In this document: in pieces, positions 9,311 through 18,324 of the stretch | Layout: each line of letters opens with the position of its first letter | How positions within the stretch are numbered: the first letter of the stretch is position 1 | Assembly (NCBI RefSeq): GCF_029590555.1 | Contig: NZ_CP081001.1 | Location: forward strand, 1,860,001-1,924,000 | Source of the DNA: Sphingobium sp. V4 | Lineage (GTDB): Bacteria > Pseudomonadota > Alphaproteobacteria > Sphingomonadales > Sphingomonadaceae | Reading direction: 5' to 3' | DNA: 64,000 nt | Translations under genes and position numbers: made by a program | Notes under the pieces: generated by a model | Told to the model about the DNA's origin: nothing | What the model saw: the letters and a program-made list of their open reading frames with translations, nothing else | Database searches by the model: none

Positions 9311-10728
9311 AGCTTGTAGGCCGTTTTCACAAGGTCATAGGCCAGCGCGCGCGCGACATCGAACGCCTCATCCTCCTCCAGCCGATGTTCGGCGACAAGC
9401 TGGGCGAGCCAGCCGCAATCCATGCGGCGTGCGACGTCATGGCGCGCCGGAATGGAGAGGAAGGCGCGGGTGTCGTCGTTGAAGCCGACCGTATTGTAGA
9501 AGCCGGCCGTCTCCGTCGCGCGCTCGCGGAAACGGCGCATCCCTTCGGGACTGTCGTTGAACCACCAGGGCGGTCCCAGCTTGAGCGCGGGATAATGACC
9601 CGCCAGCGGCGCGAGCTCGCGCGAATAGACATCCTCGTCCAGGGTGAAGAGGATCAGGGTCAGGCGCGGATCATTGCCATAGAGATCGAGCAGCGGCTTC
9701 AATGCCTGCACAAACTCGCCGGCGGTCGGTATGTCCGCCCCCTTGTCCCTGCCAAAGCGCGCGCGCACCGCGTCATTATGGTTGCGGTGGACGCCGGGAT
9801 GCAGCTGCATCACCATGCCGTCGGCGATCGACATGCGCGCCATTTCGGTCAGCATATGGCCGCGAAACTGCTCCGCTTCCTCGCGCGTGGCCGGGCCGGT
9901 CGTCACCCTGGCATAGAGCGCCTCGATCTCCGCGCGCGGCAGGTTCGCCGTGAAGGCGGACGGGTGGCCATGGTCGGTCGAGGTCGCGCCCGCCGCGCGG
10001 AAATCGGCGCGGCGCTTTTCATGGGCGCGGAGGTATCCGGCATAGCTGCCTGCATCCTCGCCCGCCATGGCGCAGAAACGCTGCACATTGTCGATGAACT
10101 TGGGATCATCGGGGTCGAGCACCGGATCGGGGCGATAGGCGGTGACGACCTTGCCGCCCCAGCCGGATTGCCGGATCGCGCGATGATGGTCGAGCGGATC
10201 GAGCGGCCCTTCGGTCGTGGCGATGACCTCGATATTGTAACGCTCGAACAGCGCGCGCGGACGGAAGGCGTCGGTCTTCAGCGCGGCGTCGATGATGTCG
10301 TAATAATGATCGGCGGTTGCCGGCTCCAGCCGCACGTCTATGCCGAACGCCTCGGCAAAGACCCAGTCCAGCCACATGCGCGAGGGCGTGCCGCGGAACA
10401 GGTGATAGTTGGCCGCGAAGCGATGCCAGATGGCGCGCGGATCGCTTTCGGTCGCACTGCCGTCGATGGTGGGCACGCCCAGTTCGTCCAGCCTCACGCC
10501 CTGGCTGTAGAGCATACGGAACACATAATGGTCCGGCACGATCAGCAGGTCGGCGGGATTGGCGAAAGGCTCGTCATAGGCGAACCAGCGCGGATCGGTA
10601 TGGCCATGGGGGCTGACGATCGGCAGATCCTTGACCGTGGCATAGAGCCTGCGGGCGATGTCGCGCGTGGTCGGGTCCGACGGGAACAGGCGATCAGGGT
10701 GAAGGCGAAGCGGTTTGGTCAAGATCAT
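9307..10728 (-). CDS. uxaC: Uronate isomerase
   Basis: Converts D-glucuronate to D-fructuronate (and galacturonate to tagaturonate). The 473-residue protein is the usual size for this amidohydrolase-superfamily enzyme. The N-terminal metal motif is visible at SPHGHTDPRWF (about residues 39-49), followed by PDHYVFRMLYSQGV and, near the C-terminus, GPPWWFNDSPEGMRRF and GFYNTVGFNDDTRAF. Its ATG at 10728 overlaps the transporter stop codon as ATGA, and its own stop overlaps the uxuB GTG by 4 bp. The three genes are therefore tightly coupled. It would act on glucuronic acid freed by the GH67 enzyme in this locus. Confidence 0.95.
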   Translation of the reverse strand: MILTKPLRLHPDRLFPSDPTTRDIARRLYATVKDLPIVSPHGHTDPRWFAYDEPFANPADLLIVPDHYVFRMLYSQGVRLDELGVPTIDGSATESDPRAIWHRFAANYHLFRGTPSRMWLDWVFAEAFGIDVRLEPATADHYYDIIDAALKTDAFRPRALFERYNIEVIATTEGPLDPLDHHRAIRQSGWGGKVVTAYRPDPVLDPDDPKFIDNVQRFCAMAGEDAGSYAGYLRAHEKRRADFRAAGATSTDHGHPSAFTANLPRAEIEALYARVTTGPATREEAEQFRGHMLTEMARMSIADGMVMQLHPGVHRNHNDAVRARFGRDKGADIPTAGEFVQALKPLLDLYGNDPRLTLILFTLDEDVYSRELAPLAGHYPALKLGPPWWFNDSPEGMRRFRERATETAGFYNTVGFNDDTRAFLSIPARHDVARRMDCGWLAQLVAEHRLEEDEAFDVARALAYDLVKTAYKL

Positions 10729-12008
10729 GCTCCTAGGCCGGCTGTGCCACCGGTGGCAACGACCTGATAGCGCGGAATTATGAGATGAATAGTCAAAAGT
10801 GCGACGAGATAGGCGCAGGACGCCACCGCGAAGATCGGACCATAGCTGCCGACCGTTTCCAATATGGTGCCGGCGAATTTCGCCATCAGCATCCCGCCGA
10901 TCGCACCGGCCAGGCCGCCAAGCCCCACGACCGACCCGGCCATCCAGCGCGGGAATACGTCGCCGGGCAGCGCATAGAGATTGGCGGAAAAGCCCTGATG
11001 CCCGGCGCAGGCCAGGCCGATCAGGCCGACCGCCACCCACATGGACGGCGCATGGGTGGCGAAGGCGATCGGCACGGCACAGAGGGCCGCGAGCAACATC
11101 GCGCTCTTGCGCGCGCGATTGACGCTCCAGCCCCGGCCCATGAAGCGTGAGGAGGCCCAGCCGCCCGCCACCGAACCGACATCGGCCAGAAGATAGACGG
11201 CGATCAGCGGCGGACCGAAGTCCAGCATCTTCACGCCATATTGCTTGTTGAAGAAATCGGGCAGCCAGAAGAGGAAGGTCCACCAGACCGGATCGATCAG
11301 GAAGCGGCCGGCCATATAGGCCCAGGTCTGGCGATGGCGGAACAGTGTCGCCCATTTGACGGGGCGGCTTTCCTCGACCGGATCGGTTTCGATCCAGGCC
11401 AGTTCCTCGGCCGTCAGGCTCTTCTTTTCGCGCGGACGACGGTAGAAGGTCAGCCAGGCGGCGAGCCAGACCACGGTCAGCAGGCCGGTCAGGATGAAGG
11501 CCCAGCGCCAGCCCATGGTGACGGCGATGATGGGGACGACCAGAGGCGTCAGGATCGCGCCGACATTCGACCCGGCATTGAAGATGCCGATGGCGAACGC
11601 CCGTTCCTTCTTGGGGAACCATTCATTGGTCGCGGCGATGGCGGCGGGGAACGTCCCCGCCTCCCCGATCGCCAGCGGAATGCGCGCGAACAGCATCCCG
11701 GCGGTCGAGGTGAAGAAGATGTGCGCGACATGCCCGAGCGTCCACAAGGACACGGCGATGGCATAGCCCGCCCGCGCGCCGACCCGGTCGATCAGGCGAC
11801 CGAAAAACACATAGGCGATGCCATAGCCCGCCTGGAACCAGATGGCGAGGTCGGCATAGCCGCGCTCGCTCCAGCCATAGCGGGCCTGAAGATCGGGCTT
11901 CAGCGTGGGCAGGACGAGGCGGTCGATATAGCTGAGCACCACCGCCGCGAACAGCAGGCCGCAGACGATCCAGCGGACCTTTCCGGAGGGTTTTGAGATG
12001 GTGGTCAT
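10725..12008 (-). CDS. exuT: MFS hexuronate transporter, ExuT type
   Basis: Inner-membrane major facilitator of 427 residues with about 12 transmembrane segments and a central cytoplasmic loop (PREKKSLTAEELAWIETDP). The N-terminal pattern YIDRLVLPTLKPDLQARYGWSE and GEAGTFPAAIAATNEWFPKKER match the anion:cation symporter / hexuronate transporter group. It precedes uxaC with an ATGA overlap, consistent with uptake of glucuronate or aldouronic acid. The start at 12008 gives a short charged N-terminus before the first helix. Substrate is inferred from the operon and family. Confidence 0.88.
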   Translation of the reverse strand: MTTISKPSGKVRWIVCGLLFAAVVLSYIDRLVLPTLKPDLQARYGWSERGYADLAIWFQAGYGIAYVFFGRLIDRVGARAGYAIAVSLWTLGHVAHIFFTSTAGMLFARIPLAIGEAGTFPAAIAATNEWFPKKERAFAIGIFNAGSNVGAILTPLVVPIIAVTMGWRWAFILTGLLTVVWLAAWLTFYRRPREKKSLTAEELAWIETDPVEESRPVKWATLFRHRQTWAYMAGRFLIDPVWWTFLFWLPDFFNKQYGVKMLDFGPPLIAVYLLADVGSVAGGWASSRFMGRGWSVNRARKSAMLLAALCAVPIAFATHAPSMWVAVGLIGLACAGHQGFSANLYALPGDVFPRWMAGSVVGLGGLAGAIGGMLMAKFAGTILETVGSYGPIFAVASCAYLVALLTIHLIIPRYQVVATGGTAGLGA

Positions 12009-12009
12009 A

Positions 12010-12140
12010 GCCCGCTCCTCCCAGGAGAGGGAAGGGGCCCGCGGCCGCAGGCCGTGGGAAGGGTGGGGAGGAGGTGCAGATCGCCCTCACCCTCCCGCCG
12101 CTGCGCGGCTCCTTCCCTCTCCCGTTGGGAGAGGGACAGT
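12010..12140. repeat. GC-rich intergenic repeat with strong hairpin
   Basis: This gap between manD and exuT holds a perfect 9-bp hairpin, CCCTCTCCC-GTT-GGGAGAGGG (12115-12135), and further matching purine/pyrimidine blocks (AGGAGAGGGAAGG and CCTTCCCTCTCC) that could pair across about 100 bp. It resembles the REP-like intergenic elements common in sphingomonad and related genomes. It may attenuate or process the manD-exuT transcript. No second copy was seen in this window. Confidence 0.6.
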
Positions 12141-12156
12141 AGGCCCAACATATCCA

Positions 12157-13368
12157 TCACCAATTATACATGGTGCCGTCTTCGAGCCGGTTCACCGGCA
12201 GGAAGGCGCGCTTATATTCATATTGGGCGGCCAGTTCCTCATCGAGATCGACGCCCAGCCCCGGCTTGTCACCCGGATGCATCATGCCGTCGGCGAATGT
12301 ATAGGCATGGGGGAAGACCGCATCCGTCTCCTCGGTGTGGCGCATATATTCCTGGATGCCGAAGTTCGGCACGCTGAGGTCGAAATGCAGCGCGGCGGCC
12401 ATGCACACCGGCGACAGGTCGGTCGCGCCGTGGCAGCCGGTGCGGACCTGATACAGGTCGGCGAGGTTGGCGATCTTGCGCAGGTGGCTGATGCCGCCGG
12501 CATGGACCACAGTGGCGCGGATATAGTCGATCAGCTGGTTCTGGATCAGTTCGCGGCAGTCATGGATCGAGTTGAAAATCTCGCCCACGGCCAGCGGCGA
12601 CGTGGTGTGCTGGCGGATCAGCCTGAAGGCTTCCTGATTTTCCGCCGGGGTCGCATCCTCCAGCCAGAAGGGACGATAGGGTTCGAGATCCTTGCCGAGA
12701 CGCCCCGCCTCGATCGGGGTCAGGCGGTGGTGGATGTCGTGCAGCAGATGAACGTCCCAGCCCAGCGCCTCGCGCGCGGCCTTGAACAGTTCGGGGACGA
12801 CCCGCAGATATTTGCTGGTGTTCCAGACATTTTCGGTCGGCAGGTCGGCGTCGGCCGGCTCGTAGAAATATTTGTCCTTCGACACGCCATAGGTCGATGC
12901 CATGCCGGGGACGCCGCACTGGAGGCGGATCGCCTTGTAGCCCTGCCGCTGATATTCCAGGGCGACATTCACCGTATCCTCGATCGTCGTGCCGTTGGCA
13001 TGGCCATAGACCATGACGCCTTCACGACTCGCGCCGCCCAGAAGCTGATAGACCGGCAGGCCCGCGACCTTGCCCTTGATGTCCCAGAGCGCGGTGTCGA
13101 CGGCGGCGATCGCCGACATGGTGACGGGGCCGCGACGCCAATAGGCGCCCTTGTAGAGATATTGCCAGATATCCTCGATCCGGTGCGCGTCCCGGCCGAT
13201 CAGGCAGGGAATGACATGATCGGTCAGATAACTGGCGACGGACAGTTCGCGGCCGTTGAGCGTCGCGTCGCCCAGGCCGTAAACGCCTTCAGCCGTCTCG
13301 ATCTTCAAGGTCACGAAATTGCGGCCGGGCGACGTGACGATCACCTTGGCGCCGGTAATGATGGGCAT
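12157..13368 (-). CDS. manD: D-mannonate dehydratase, enolase superfamily
   Basis: Dehydrates D-mannonate to 2-keto-3-deoxy-D-gluconate, the third step of glucuronate breakdown. The 403 residues have the ManD pattern: Arg148 (KAIRLQ), Tyr160, metal ligands Asp211, Glu237 and Glu263, and His213 in HDIHHRLTP. These sit exactly one position after the residues I recall for the Novosphingobium aromaticivorans enzyme. The start at 13368 is set by GGAG about 7 nt upstream; a longer frame reaches 13407. The upstream gap carries two ATTGGT-type palindromes. KDG kinase and aldolase, needed next, are not in the window. Confidence 0.95.
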   Translation of the reverse strand: MPIITGAKVIVTSPGRNFVTLKIETAEGVYGLGDATLNGRELSVASYLTDHVIPCLIGRDAHRIEDIWQYLYKGAYWRRGPVTMSAIAAVDTALWDIKGKVAGLPVYQLLGGASREGVMVYGHANGTTIEDTVNVALEYQRQGYKAIRLQCGVPGMASTYGVSKDKYFYEPADADLPTENVWNTSKYLRVVPELFKAAREALGWDVHLLHDIHHRLTPIEAGRLGKDLEPYRPFWLEDATPAENQEAFRLIRQHTTSPLAVGEIFNSIHDCRELIQNQLIDYIRATVVHAGGISHLRKIANLADLYQVRTGCHGATDLSPVCMAAALHFDLSVPNFGIQEYMRHTEETDAVFPHAYTFADGMMHPGDKPGLGVDLDEELAAQYEYKRAFLPVNRLEDGTMYNW

Positions 13369-13382
13369 CGGACACTCCGTAA

Positions 13383-13397
13383 ATTGGTAAAGCCAAT
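13383..13397. promoter_or_regulatory. Palindromic operator candidate upstream of manD
   Basis: ATTGGTAAAGCCAAT, an imperfect palindrome 15 bp upstream of the manD start. An inverted relative lies 27 bp away at 13425-13439. The TGGT..CCA core resembles GntR/FadR-type sites. No GntR gene is present in the window. Confidence 0.45.
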
Positions 13398-13424
13398 ATC
13401 TATGCAATCTGCCTTTTCGTCAAT

Positions 13425-13439
13425 ACTGGCCTGACCAAT
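13425..13439. promoter_or_regulatory. Second palindromic operator candidate upstream of manD
   Basis: ACTGGCCTGACCAAT; read on the other strand it is ATTGGTCAGGCCAGT, sharing ATTGGT...GCCA.T with the site at 13383-13397. It abuts the stop codon of the upstream GH3 gene. Two like sites in a 70-bp gap suggest a dedicated glucuronate-responsive regulator. Confidence 0.4.
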
Positions 13440-15808
13440 CAGACGATTTCCAGCGTGACAGACTGGAGCGCGGCGCTGTCCGGCCCGACCATGATGTCGA
13501 ACAGGCCCGGTTCGACCGCCTCCTCCATGTCGAGATTCCATAAGCTGAAGGCGTCGGGGCCGAGCGCCAGACGCACGGTCCTGCTCTCGCCCGGCGCAAG
13601 CGTGATGCGTTCGAAGCCCTTCAATTCCTTGATCGGCCGGGTGACGCTGGCGGTCTGGTCGTGGACATAGAGCTGGACGACTTCGTCCCCTGCCCTTGTC
13701 CCCACATTGCGGACATCGACCTCCACCGTGACGGTCCCGCCCACGCCGATGCGCGGCGCGGAGAGACGTGGCTTTCCGATCTCGAACTTCGTGTAGCTAA
13801 GGCCATATCCGAAGGGGAAAAGCGGCGAGATATCCTCGAACACATAGCCGCGCCGGGCCGATGGCTTGCGGTTGTAGAAGATCGGGATCTGGCCTGCGTC
13901 GCGGGCGACAGTGACGGGCAGCTTGGCGCCGGGGTTGACGTCCCCGAACAGGATGTCGGCCATGGCGGTGCCGCCCTCCTGCCCCGGATACCAGCATTCC
14001 AGCAACGCGTTGGCGCCATCGACCACGGCGGGATAGCTGGGCGGCCGTCCGTTGATGGCGCATACGACGACGGGCTTGCCGGTCGCCTTCATCGCGGCGA
14101 ACAGGTCATTCTGTTCACCGACGAGGTCAAGGCTGGTGCGGTCGCCCAGATGGTTGACGGCGAAGCCTTCGCGGCTGGTCTGTTCGGTGTCGCCAATGGC
14201 GAGCAGGATGATGTCCGCGCCATTCGCCACCTCGACCGCCTCCGCGATCAGCTGGCGGTTCTTCGACGGGTCGGCCAGGAACACATCGTCCACCGATCGG
14301 TCCTCGCTCTGGGTGATGAATACGCCCTGTGCATGGACGACCTCCGCCTTGCCCTTGAGCTTCGCCTTGACGCCATCGAGCAGCGAGACGGCCTGGCGCG
14401 GGAAGGAGGAATAGCCGCCCAGCCGCGCGATGGCGGCGTTGGGACCGATCACCGCGACGCGCTTGTGCGCGCCGGCGCTGAGCGGCAGCGTGCCGTCATT
14501 CTTGAGCAGCGCGATCGATTTGTGCGCGGCTTTCAGGGCCAGCGCACGCGCCTCCGCATTGCCGGTCAGCGCGTCATAGTCACGACGCGGCCATGGATTT
14601 TCGAACAGGCCCGCGCGGAACTTGAGCGTCAACATGCGCGTGCAGGCGATGTCGACCGCTTCGAGGGGCACTTTTCCGCTGCGGACCTGTTCCACGAGCG
14701 TCCGATAGGTCATGCCATCGGGCAGCTCGCAATCGACCCCGGCGCGAAGGGCGGCGCGGGCCGATGCCTCCGGGTCGGGCTGGACATGGTGGATGGTGTC
14801 GAGTTCGTGGACCGCGCCATAATCGCTGACCACCGCGCCGTCGAAATGCCATTCGCCGCGCAATATGTCGCCAAGCAGCCATGTGTTCTGATGCGAAGGG
14901 ACGCCGTCGATTTCATTATAGCTGGGCATGACGGCGGCGATGCCTGTGCGCTGCACCACGGCGCGGAAGGGCGGGAAGAAATTTTCGCGCAATTCGCGCT
15001 CGCTGATCGGCGCGGGGGCGATATTCTCGCCGCTCTGGGGCTGGCCGTGGCCGGTCATATGCTTGAGCGTGGCCATGACCTTGTCCGGGCCGAGTTGCTT
15101 GCTCTCGCCCTGGAGGCCGAGCACGGCGGCGACGCCCATTTCGCCGCAGAGATAGGGGTCTTCGCCGAACGTTTCCTCGATCCGGCCCCAGCGCGGATCG
15201 CGGGCGATGTCCACCACCGGCGACAAAGCCAGATGGACGCCGCGCGCACGGACTTCGCGGGCGATGACCGACTGGACATCCCGCATCAATTGGCGGTCGA
15301 AACTGCCCGCCAGGCCGATCGCCATCGGGAACATCGTGGCGTCGGTCGCCATGTAACCGTGCAGCGATTCTTCGTGGAAGAGGACCGGGATGCCGAGGCG
15401 CGTTTCCTCGATCGCCCATTTCTGGACGGCGGTGACGAAAGCGACCGTGTCGGCAGGCGTGCGCCAGCGCGCGCCGACGCCGCCCGCCTGATTGGAGCCA
15501 TTGGGCGCGCCGCGTCGGTCGGACGGCCGCGTGATCTGGCCGAATCCGGCGGGATAGGCCCTGCTTGCCTTGCCCGGCGAGAAGGTGAGGTCGTCCATGA
15601 TGTCGGCCTTGGTCGCCCAGAGCGCGATGATCTGGCCGACCTTCTCCTCCAGCGTCATGCGCGCGAGCAGGTCGCGCACGCGCAGGTCGATGGGCGCGGA
15701 CGCATCCTTGTAGAGCGGACCGCCCTTCCCCTTTGCGACCGCCGGAGCCGCCGCGAAGAGCGACGTGGAGGCGAGCAGGCCGAGCGCCTGGCGGCGGGCA
15801 AGACTCAT
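13439..15808 (-). CDS. GH3 beta-glycosidase, likely beta-xylosidase (paralogue 1)
   Basis: Exported 789-residue glycoside hydrolase family 3 enzyme. The leader MSLARRQALGLLASTSLFAAAPAVA has a twin arginine and resembles a Tat signal. The GH3 N domain contains LSPVVDIARDPRWGRIEETFGEDPYL, KHMTGHGQPQSG and nucleophile Asp in GAVVSDYGAVHEL. The GH3 C domain follows (VAVIGPNAA...), then a fibronectin-III-like domain (VRNVGTRAGDEVVQLYV). The ATG at 15808 overlaps the stop of the upstream GH3 gene as ATGA. A frame extends to 15916 without support. It probably trims xylose from xylo-oligosaccharides; substrate is inferred from GH67, the xyl operon and the shared operator. Confidence 0.92.
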   Translation of the reverse strand: MSLARRQALGLLASTSLFAAAPAVAKGKGGPLYKDASAPIDLRVRDLLARMTLEEKVGQIIALWATKADIMDDLTFSPGKASRAYPAGFGQITRPSDRRGAPNGSNQAGGVGARWRTPADTVAFVTAVQKWAIEETRLGIPVLFHEESLHGYMATDATMFPMAIGLAGSFDRQLMRDVQSVIAREVRARGVHLALSPVVDIARDPRWGRIEETFGEDPYLCGEMGVAAVLGLQGESKQLGPDKVMATLKHMTGHGQPQSGENIAPAPISERELRENFFPPFRAVVQRTGIAAVMPSYNEIDGVPSHQNTWLLGDILRGEWHFDGAVVSDYGAVHELDTIHHVQPDPEASARAALRAGVDCELPDGMTYRTLVEQVRSGKVPLEAVDIACTRMLTLKFRAGLFENPWPRRDYDALTGNAEARALALKAAHKSIALLKNDGTLPLSAGAHKRVAVIGPNAAIARLGGYSSFPRQAVSLLDGVKAKLKGKAEVVHAQGVFITQSEDRSVDDVFLADPSKNRQLIAEAVEVANGADIILLAIGDTEQTSREGFAVNHLGDRTSLDLVGEQNDLFAAMKATGKPVVVCAINGRPPSYPAVVDGANALLECWYPGQEGGTAMADILFGDVNPGAKLPVTVARDAGQIPIFYNRKPSARRGYVFEDISPLFPFGYGLSYTKFEIGKPRLSAPRIGVGGTVTVEVDVRNVGTRAGDEVVQLYVHDQTASVTRPIKELKGFERITLAPGESRTVRLALGPDAFSLWNLDMEEAVEPGLFDIMVGPDSAALQSVTLEIV

Positions 15809-18183
15809 GGCGTCACCGTCAGCGTGGCGGACTTGAGCGCGACCGAGCTGTTGCCGGTCATGATCTCGAAATCGCCCGGCTCGACCACGCGCTGCATATG
15901 GTCGTTCCACATCCACAGGCTTTGCGGGCTGATCGTGAAGGTGACGGTGCGGGTTTCGCCGGGTTTCAGGGTGACGCGCTGGAAGCCTTTCAATTCCTTG
16001 ATCGGCCGGGTCACGGAGCTGACCTTGTCGCGGATATAGAGCTGGACGACCTCGTCGCCCTCGCGCTGGCCCGTGTTGCGGACATCGACCGAGACCGTCG
16101 TCTTGCCGCCCGTGCCGATGCGGGTCGCGGCCAGACGCGGGGCGGACAGGTCGAAGTTCGTGTAGCTGAGGCCGAAGCCGAATGGATAGAGCGGGTCGGT
16201 GGTGTCGAACAGATAGCCGCGCCGCGCCGAGGGCTTGGCATTGTAGAACATCGGCAGTTGCCCGACCGAGCGCGGCACGGTGACGGGCAGCTTGCCGCCG
16301 GGGTTAACATCCCCGAACAGCACATCCGCCACGGCATTGCCGCCCTGCTCGCCCAGATACCAGCCTTCGAGGATGGCGTTGGCCTGCTCGCTGACCTTCA
16401 CGGTCGAGGCCGGACGGCCGTTGATGAGGACGACCGTGATCGGCTTGCCCAGCGCCTTCAGCGCATCGAACAGTTCCTGCTGCTCGCCGACCAGATCCAG
16501 GCTGGGTCGGTCGCCCAGATGATTGTCGGCCCAGCCTTCGCGGCTCGACTGTTCGGTGTCACCCAAGGTCAGGACGATGCGGTCGACATTGCGCGCGGCC
16601 TCCACCGCCTGCGCGATCAGCTTGCGGTTTTCGGCGGGATCGGACTTGGTGACGCTGTCTTCCCACCAGTCGTCATTCTCGGTGATCTTCACGCCCTGCG
16701 CGAAGACGATGTTGGCTTTGCTACCGACCTTCGCCTTGATCCCGTCGAGGATCGACACCGTATGCGGCGGCTGGCCATAATAGCCGCCCAAACGCGCGAC
16801 GGCGGCGCTGGGGCCGATGACCGCGATCGTGCCTTCTGGCTTCAGCGGCAGCATCCCGTCATTCTTGAGCAGGGTGATGGAGCGCTGCGCCGCCTTCAGC
16901 GCCAGCGCGCGCGCCTCCGCATTGTTGGTGATCTTCTCCGACGCGGCGGCGTCGGCATAGGGATTCTCGAACAGCCCGGCCCGGAATTTCAGTTCCAGCA
17001 TCCGGCGCACGGCCAGATCGACCTTCGCCTCGCTGACCTTGCCCTCGCGCACCAATTTGCCCAGCGTCGCATAGGAGAGGCCATCGGGCAGGTCGGCGTC
17101 CACGCCCGCGTCGAGCGCACGGATCGCGGCCTCCTCCAGATTGGCGGCGATATGGTGGATGCTCATCAGCTGGTCGACCGCCGAATAATCGGACACGACC
17201 GCACCCTTGAAGCCCCATTCCTCGCGCAGCACGTCTTCGAGCAGCCAGCGATTGGCATGGCTGGGGACGCCGTCGATTTCATTGTAGCTGGCCATGACCG
17301 CTTCGATGCCGGTGCGCTTGACCACCTGTTCGAAAGGCGGGAAGAAATTCTCGCGCAGTTCGCGCTCCGACACCGGCGCGGGGCCGACATTGGTGCCGCT
17401 TTCCGGCTGGCCATGGCCGGTCAGATGCTTGAGCGTGGCGAACACCTTGCCATCGCGCAGGTCGCGACTGCGGCCGACGCCCTGCAAGCCTTCCACAGCC
17501 GCAACGCCCATCTCCCCGACCAGATAGGGATCTTCGCCATAGGTTTCCTCGATCCGGCCCCAGCGCGGATCGCGGGCGATGTCGACCACCGGGGACAGCA
17601 CCATCGGCACGCCACGGACACGTATTTCCCGCGCGATCACGCTGTTGACCTCGCGCAGCATGTCGGTGTCGAAGGAGGACGCCATGGCGATCGACTGGGG
17701 GAAGCTGGTCGCGCCGACGGCCGCATAACCGTGCAGCCCTTCCTCATGGAAGAGGATCGGGATGCCGAGCCGCGTCTGCGTCGTCGCCCATTTTTGCAGG
17801 GCGTTGACGAGTGCGACCGTCTGGCGCGGATTGCGTCCTGGTGCGACCCGAGGACTGACGGCACCCTTCGCGTCGGAAGGACGGGTGAAATGACCCATGC
17901 CGTTGGGATATTGCGCGGCGAGCTTCGCGGGATCGAGTTGCAGCCGGTCGTCGAAAATCTTGACCTTGTCGAGCCAGACGGTGGTGATCTGCGCGATTTT
18001 TTCGTCCAGCGTCATGCGCGAGAGCAGATCGTCCACACGCGCCTCCACCGGCGCATTGGCGTCCTTGTAGATCGCCCTGGCCGATGCGGCGGCAGTCGGC
18101 GCGGCCTGAACCGGCGCGCAGGGCAGCGCCACGCCAAGCGCCAGCGCCGATACGGCGCAGAGGATTTTGCTGCTATGGTTCAC
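15805..18183 (-). CDS. GH3 beta-glycosidase, likely beta-xylosidase (paralogue 2)
   Basis: GH3 enzyme of 792 residues with a Sec-type signal peptide (about 27 residues, ending CAPVQA). It is clearly paralogous to the downstream GH3 gene: LSPVVDIARDPRWGRIEETYGEDPYL, KHLTGHGQPESG, nucleophile Asp in GAVVSDYSAVDQ, and a C-terminal Fn3-like domain. Two starts are possible: the ATG at 18198, or the GTG at 18183 preceded by GGAGAGGGG. I prefer the GTG because of its ribosome binding site and a cleaner leader. It is the first gene of the GH3 pair and diverges from GH67 with an operator between them. Confidence 0.92.
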   Translation of the reverse strand: MNHSSKILCAVSALALGVALPCAPVQAAPTAAASARAIYKDANAPVEARVDDLLSRMTLDEKIAQITTVWLDKVKIFDDRLQLDPAKLAAQYPNGMGHFTRPSDAKGAVSPRVAPGRNPRQTVALVNALQKWATTQTRLGIPILFHEEGLHGYAAVGATSFPQSIAMASSFDTDMLREVNSVIAREIRVRGVPMVLSPVVDIARDPRWGRIEETYGEDPYLVGEMGVAAVEGLQGVGRSRDLRDGKVFATLKHLTGHGQPESGTNVGPAPVSERELRENFFPPFEQVVKRTGIEAVMASYNEIDGVPSHANRWLLEDVLREEWGFKGAVVSDYSAVDQLMSIHHIAANLEEAAIRALDAGVDADLPDGLSYATLGKLVREGKVSEAKVDLAVRRMLELKFRAGLFENPYADAAASEKITNNAEARALALKAAQRSITLLKNDGMLPLKPEGTIAVIGPSAAVARLGGYYGQPPHTVSILDGIKAKVGSKANIVFAQGVKITENDDWWEDSVTKSDPAENRKLIAQAVEAARNVDRIVLTLGDTEQSSREGWADNHLGDRPSLDLVGEQQELFDALKALGKPITVVLINGRPASTVKVSEQANAILEGWYLGEQGGNAVADVLFGDVNPGGKLPVTVPRSVGQLPMFYNAKPSARRGYLFDTTDPLYPFGFGLSYTNFDLSAPRLAATRIGTGGKTTVSVDVRNTGQREGDEVVQLYIRDKVSSVTRPIKELKGFQRVTLKPGETRTVTFTISPQSLWMWNDHMQRVVEPGDFEIMTGNSSVALKSATLTVTP

Positions 18184-18238
18184 GAAACCCCTCTCCATTT
18201 TTCCGGTGCGGCGATCTTTATGCTTGCCGCGACCAAAC

Positions 18239-18252
18239 TGATAGCGTTACCA
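18239..18252. promoter_or_regulatory. LacI-type operator between divergent GH3 and GH67 genes
   Basis: TGATAGCGTTACCA (reverse complement TGGTAACGCTATCA) differs by one base from the operators upstream of the TonB receptor and xylX. On the minus strand, TTGACA at 18277-18272 lies about 18 nt before the position where this site would overlap the -10. A repressor here could control both transcription directions. Confidence 0.75.
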
Positions 18253-18324
18253 TTGCTCGGACAAAGAGACTTGTCAATGCCCGTCGAACGGGCTTTTGAC
18301 ATCGAAGCCAAGGGAGAGGGTCGA

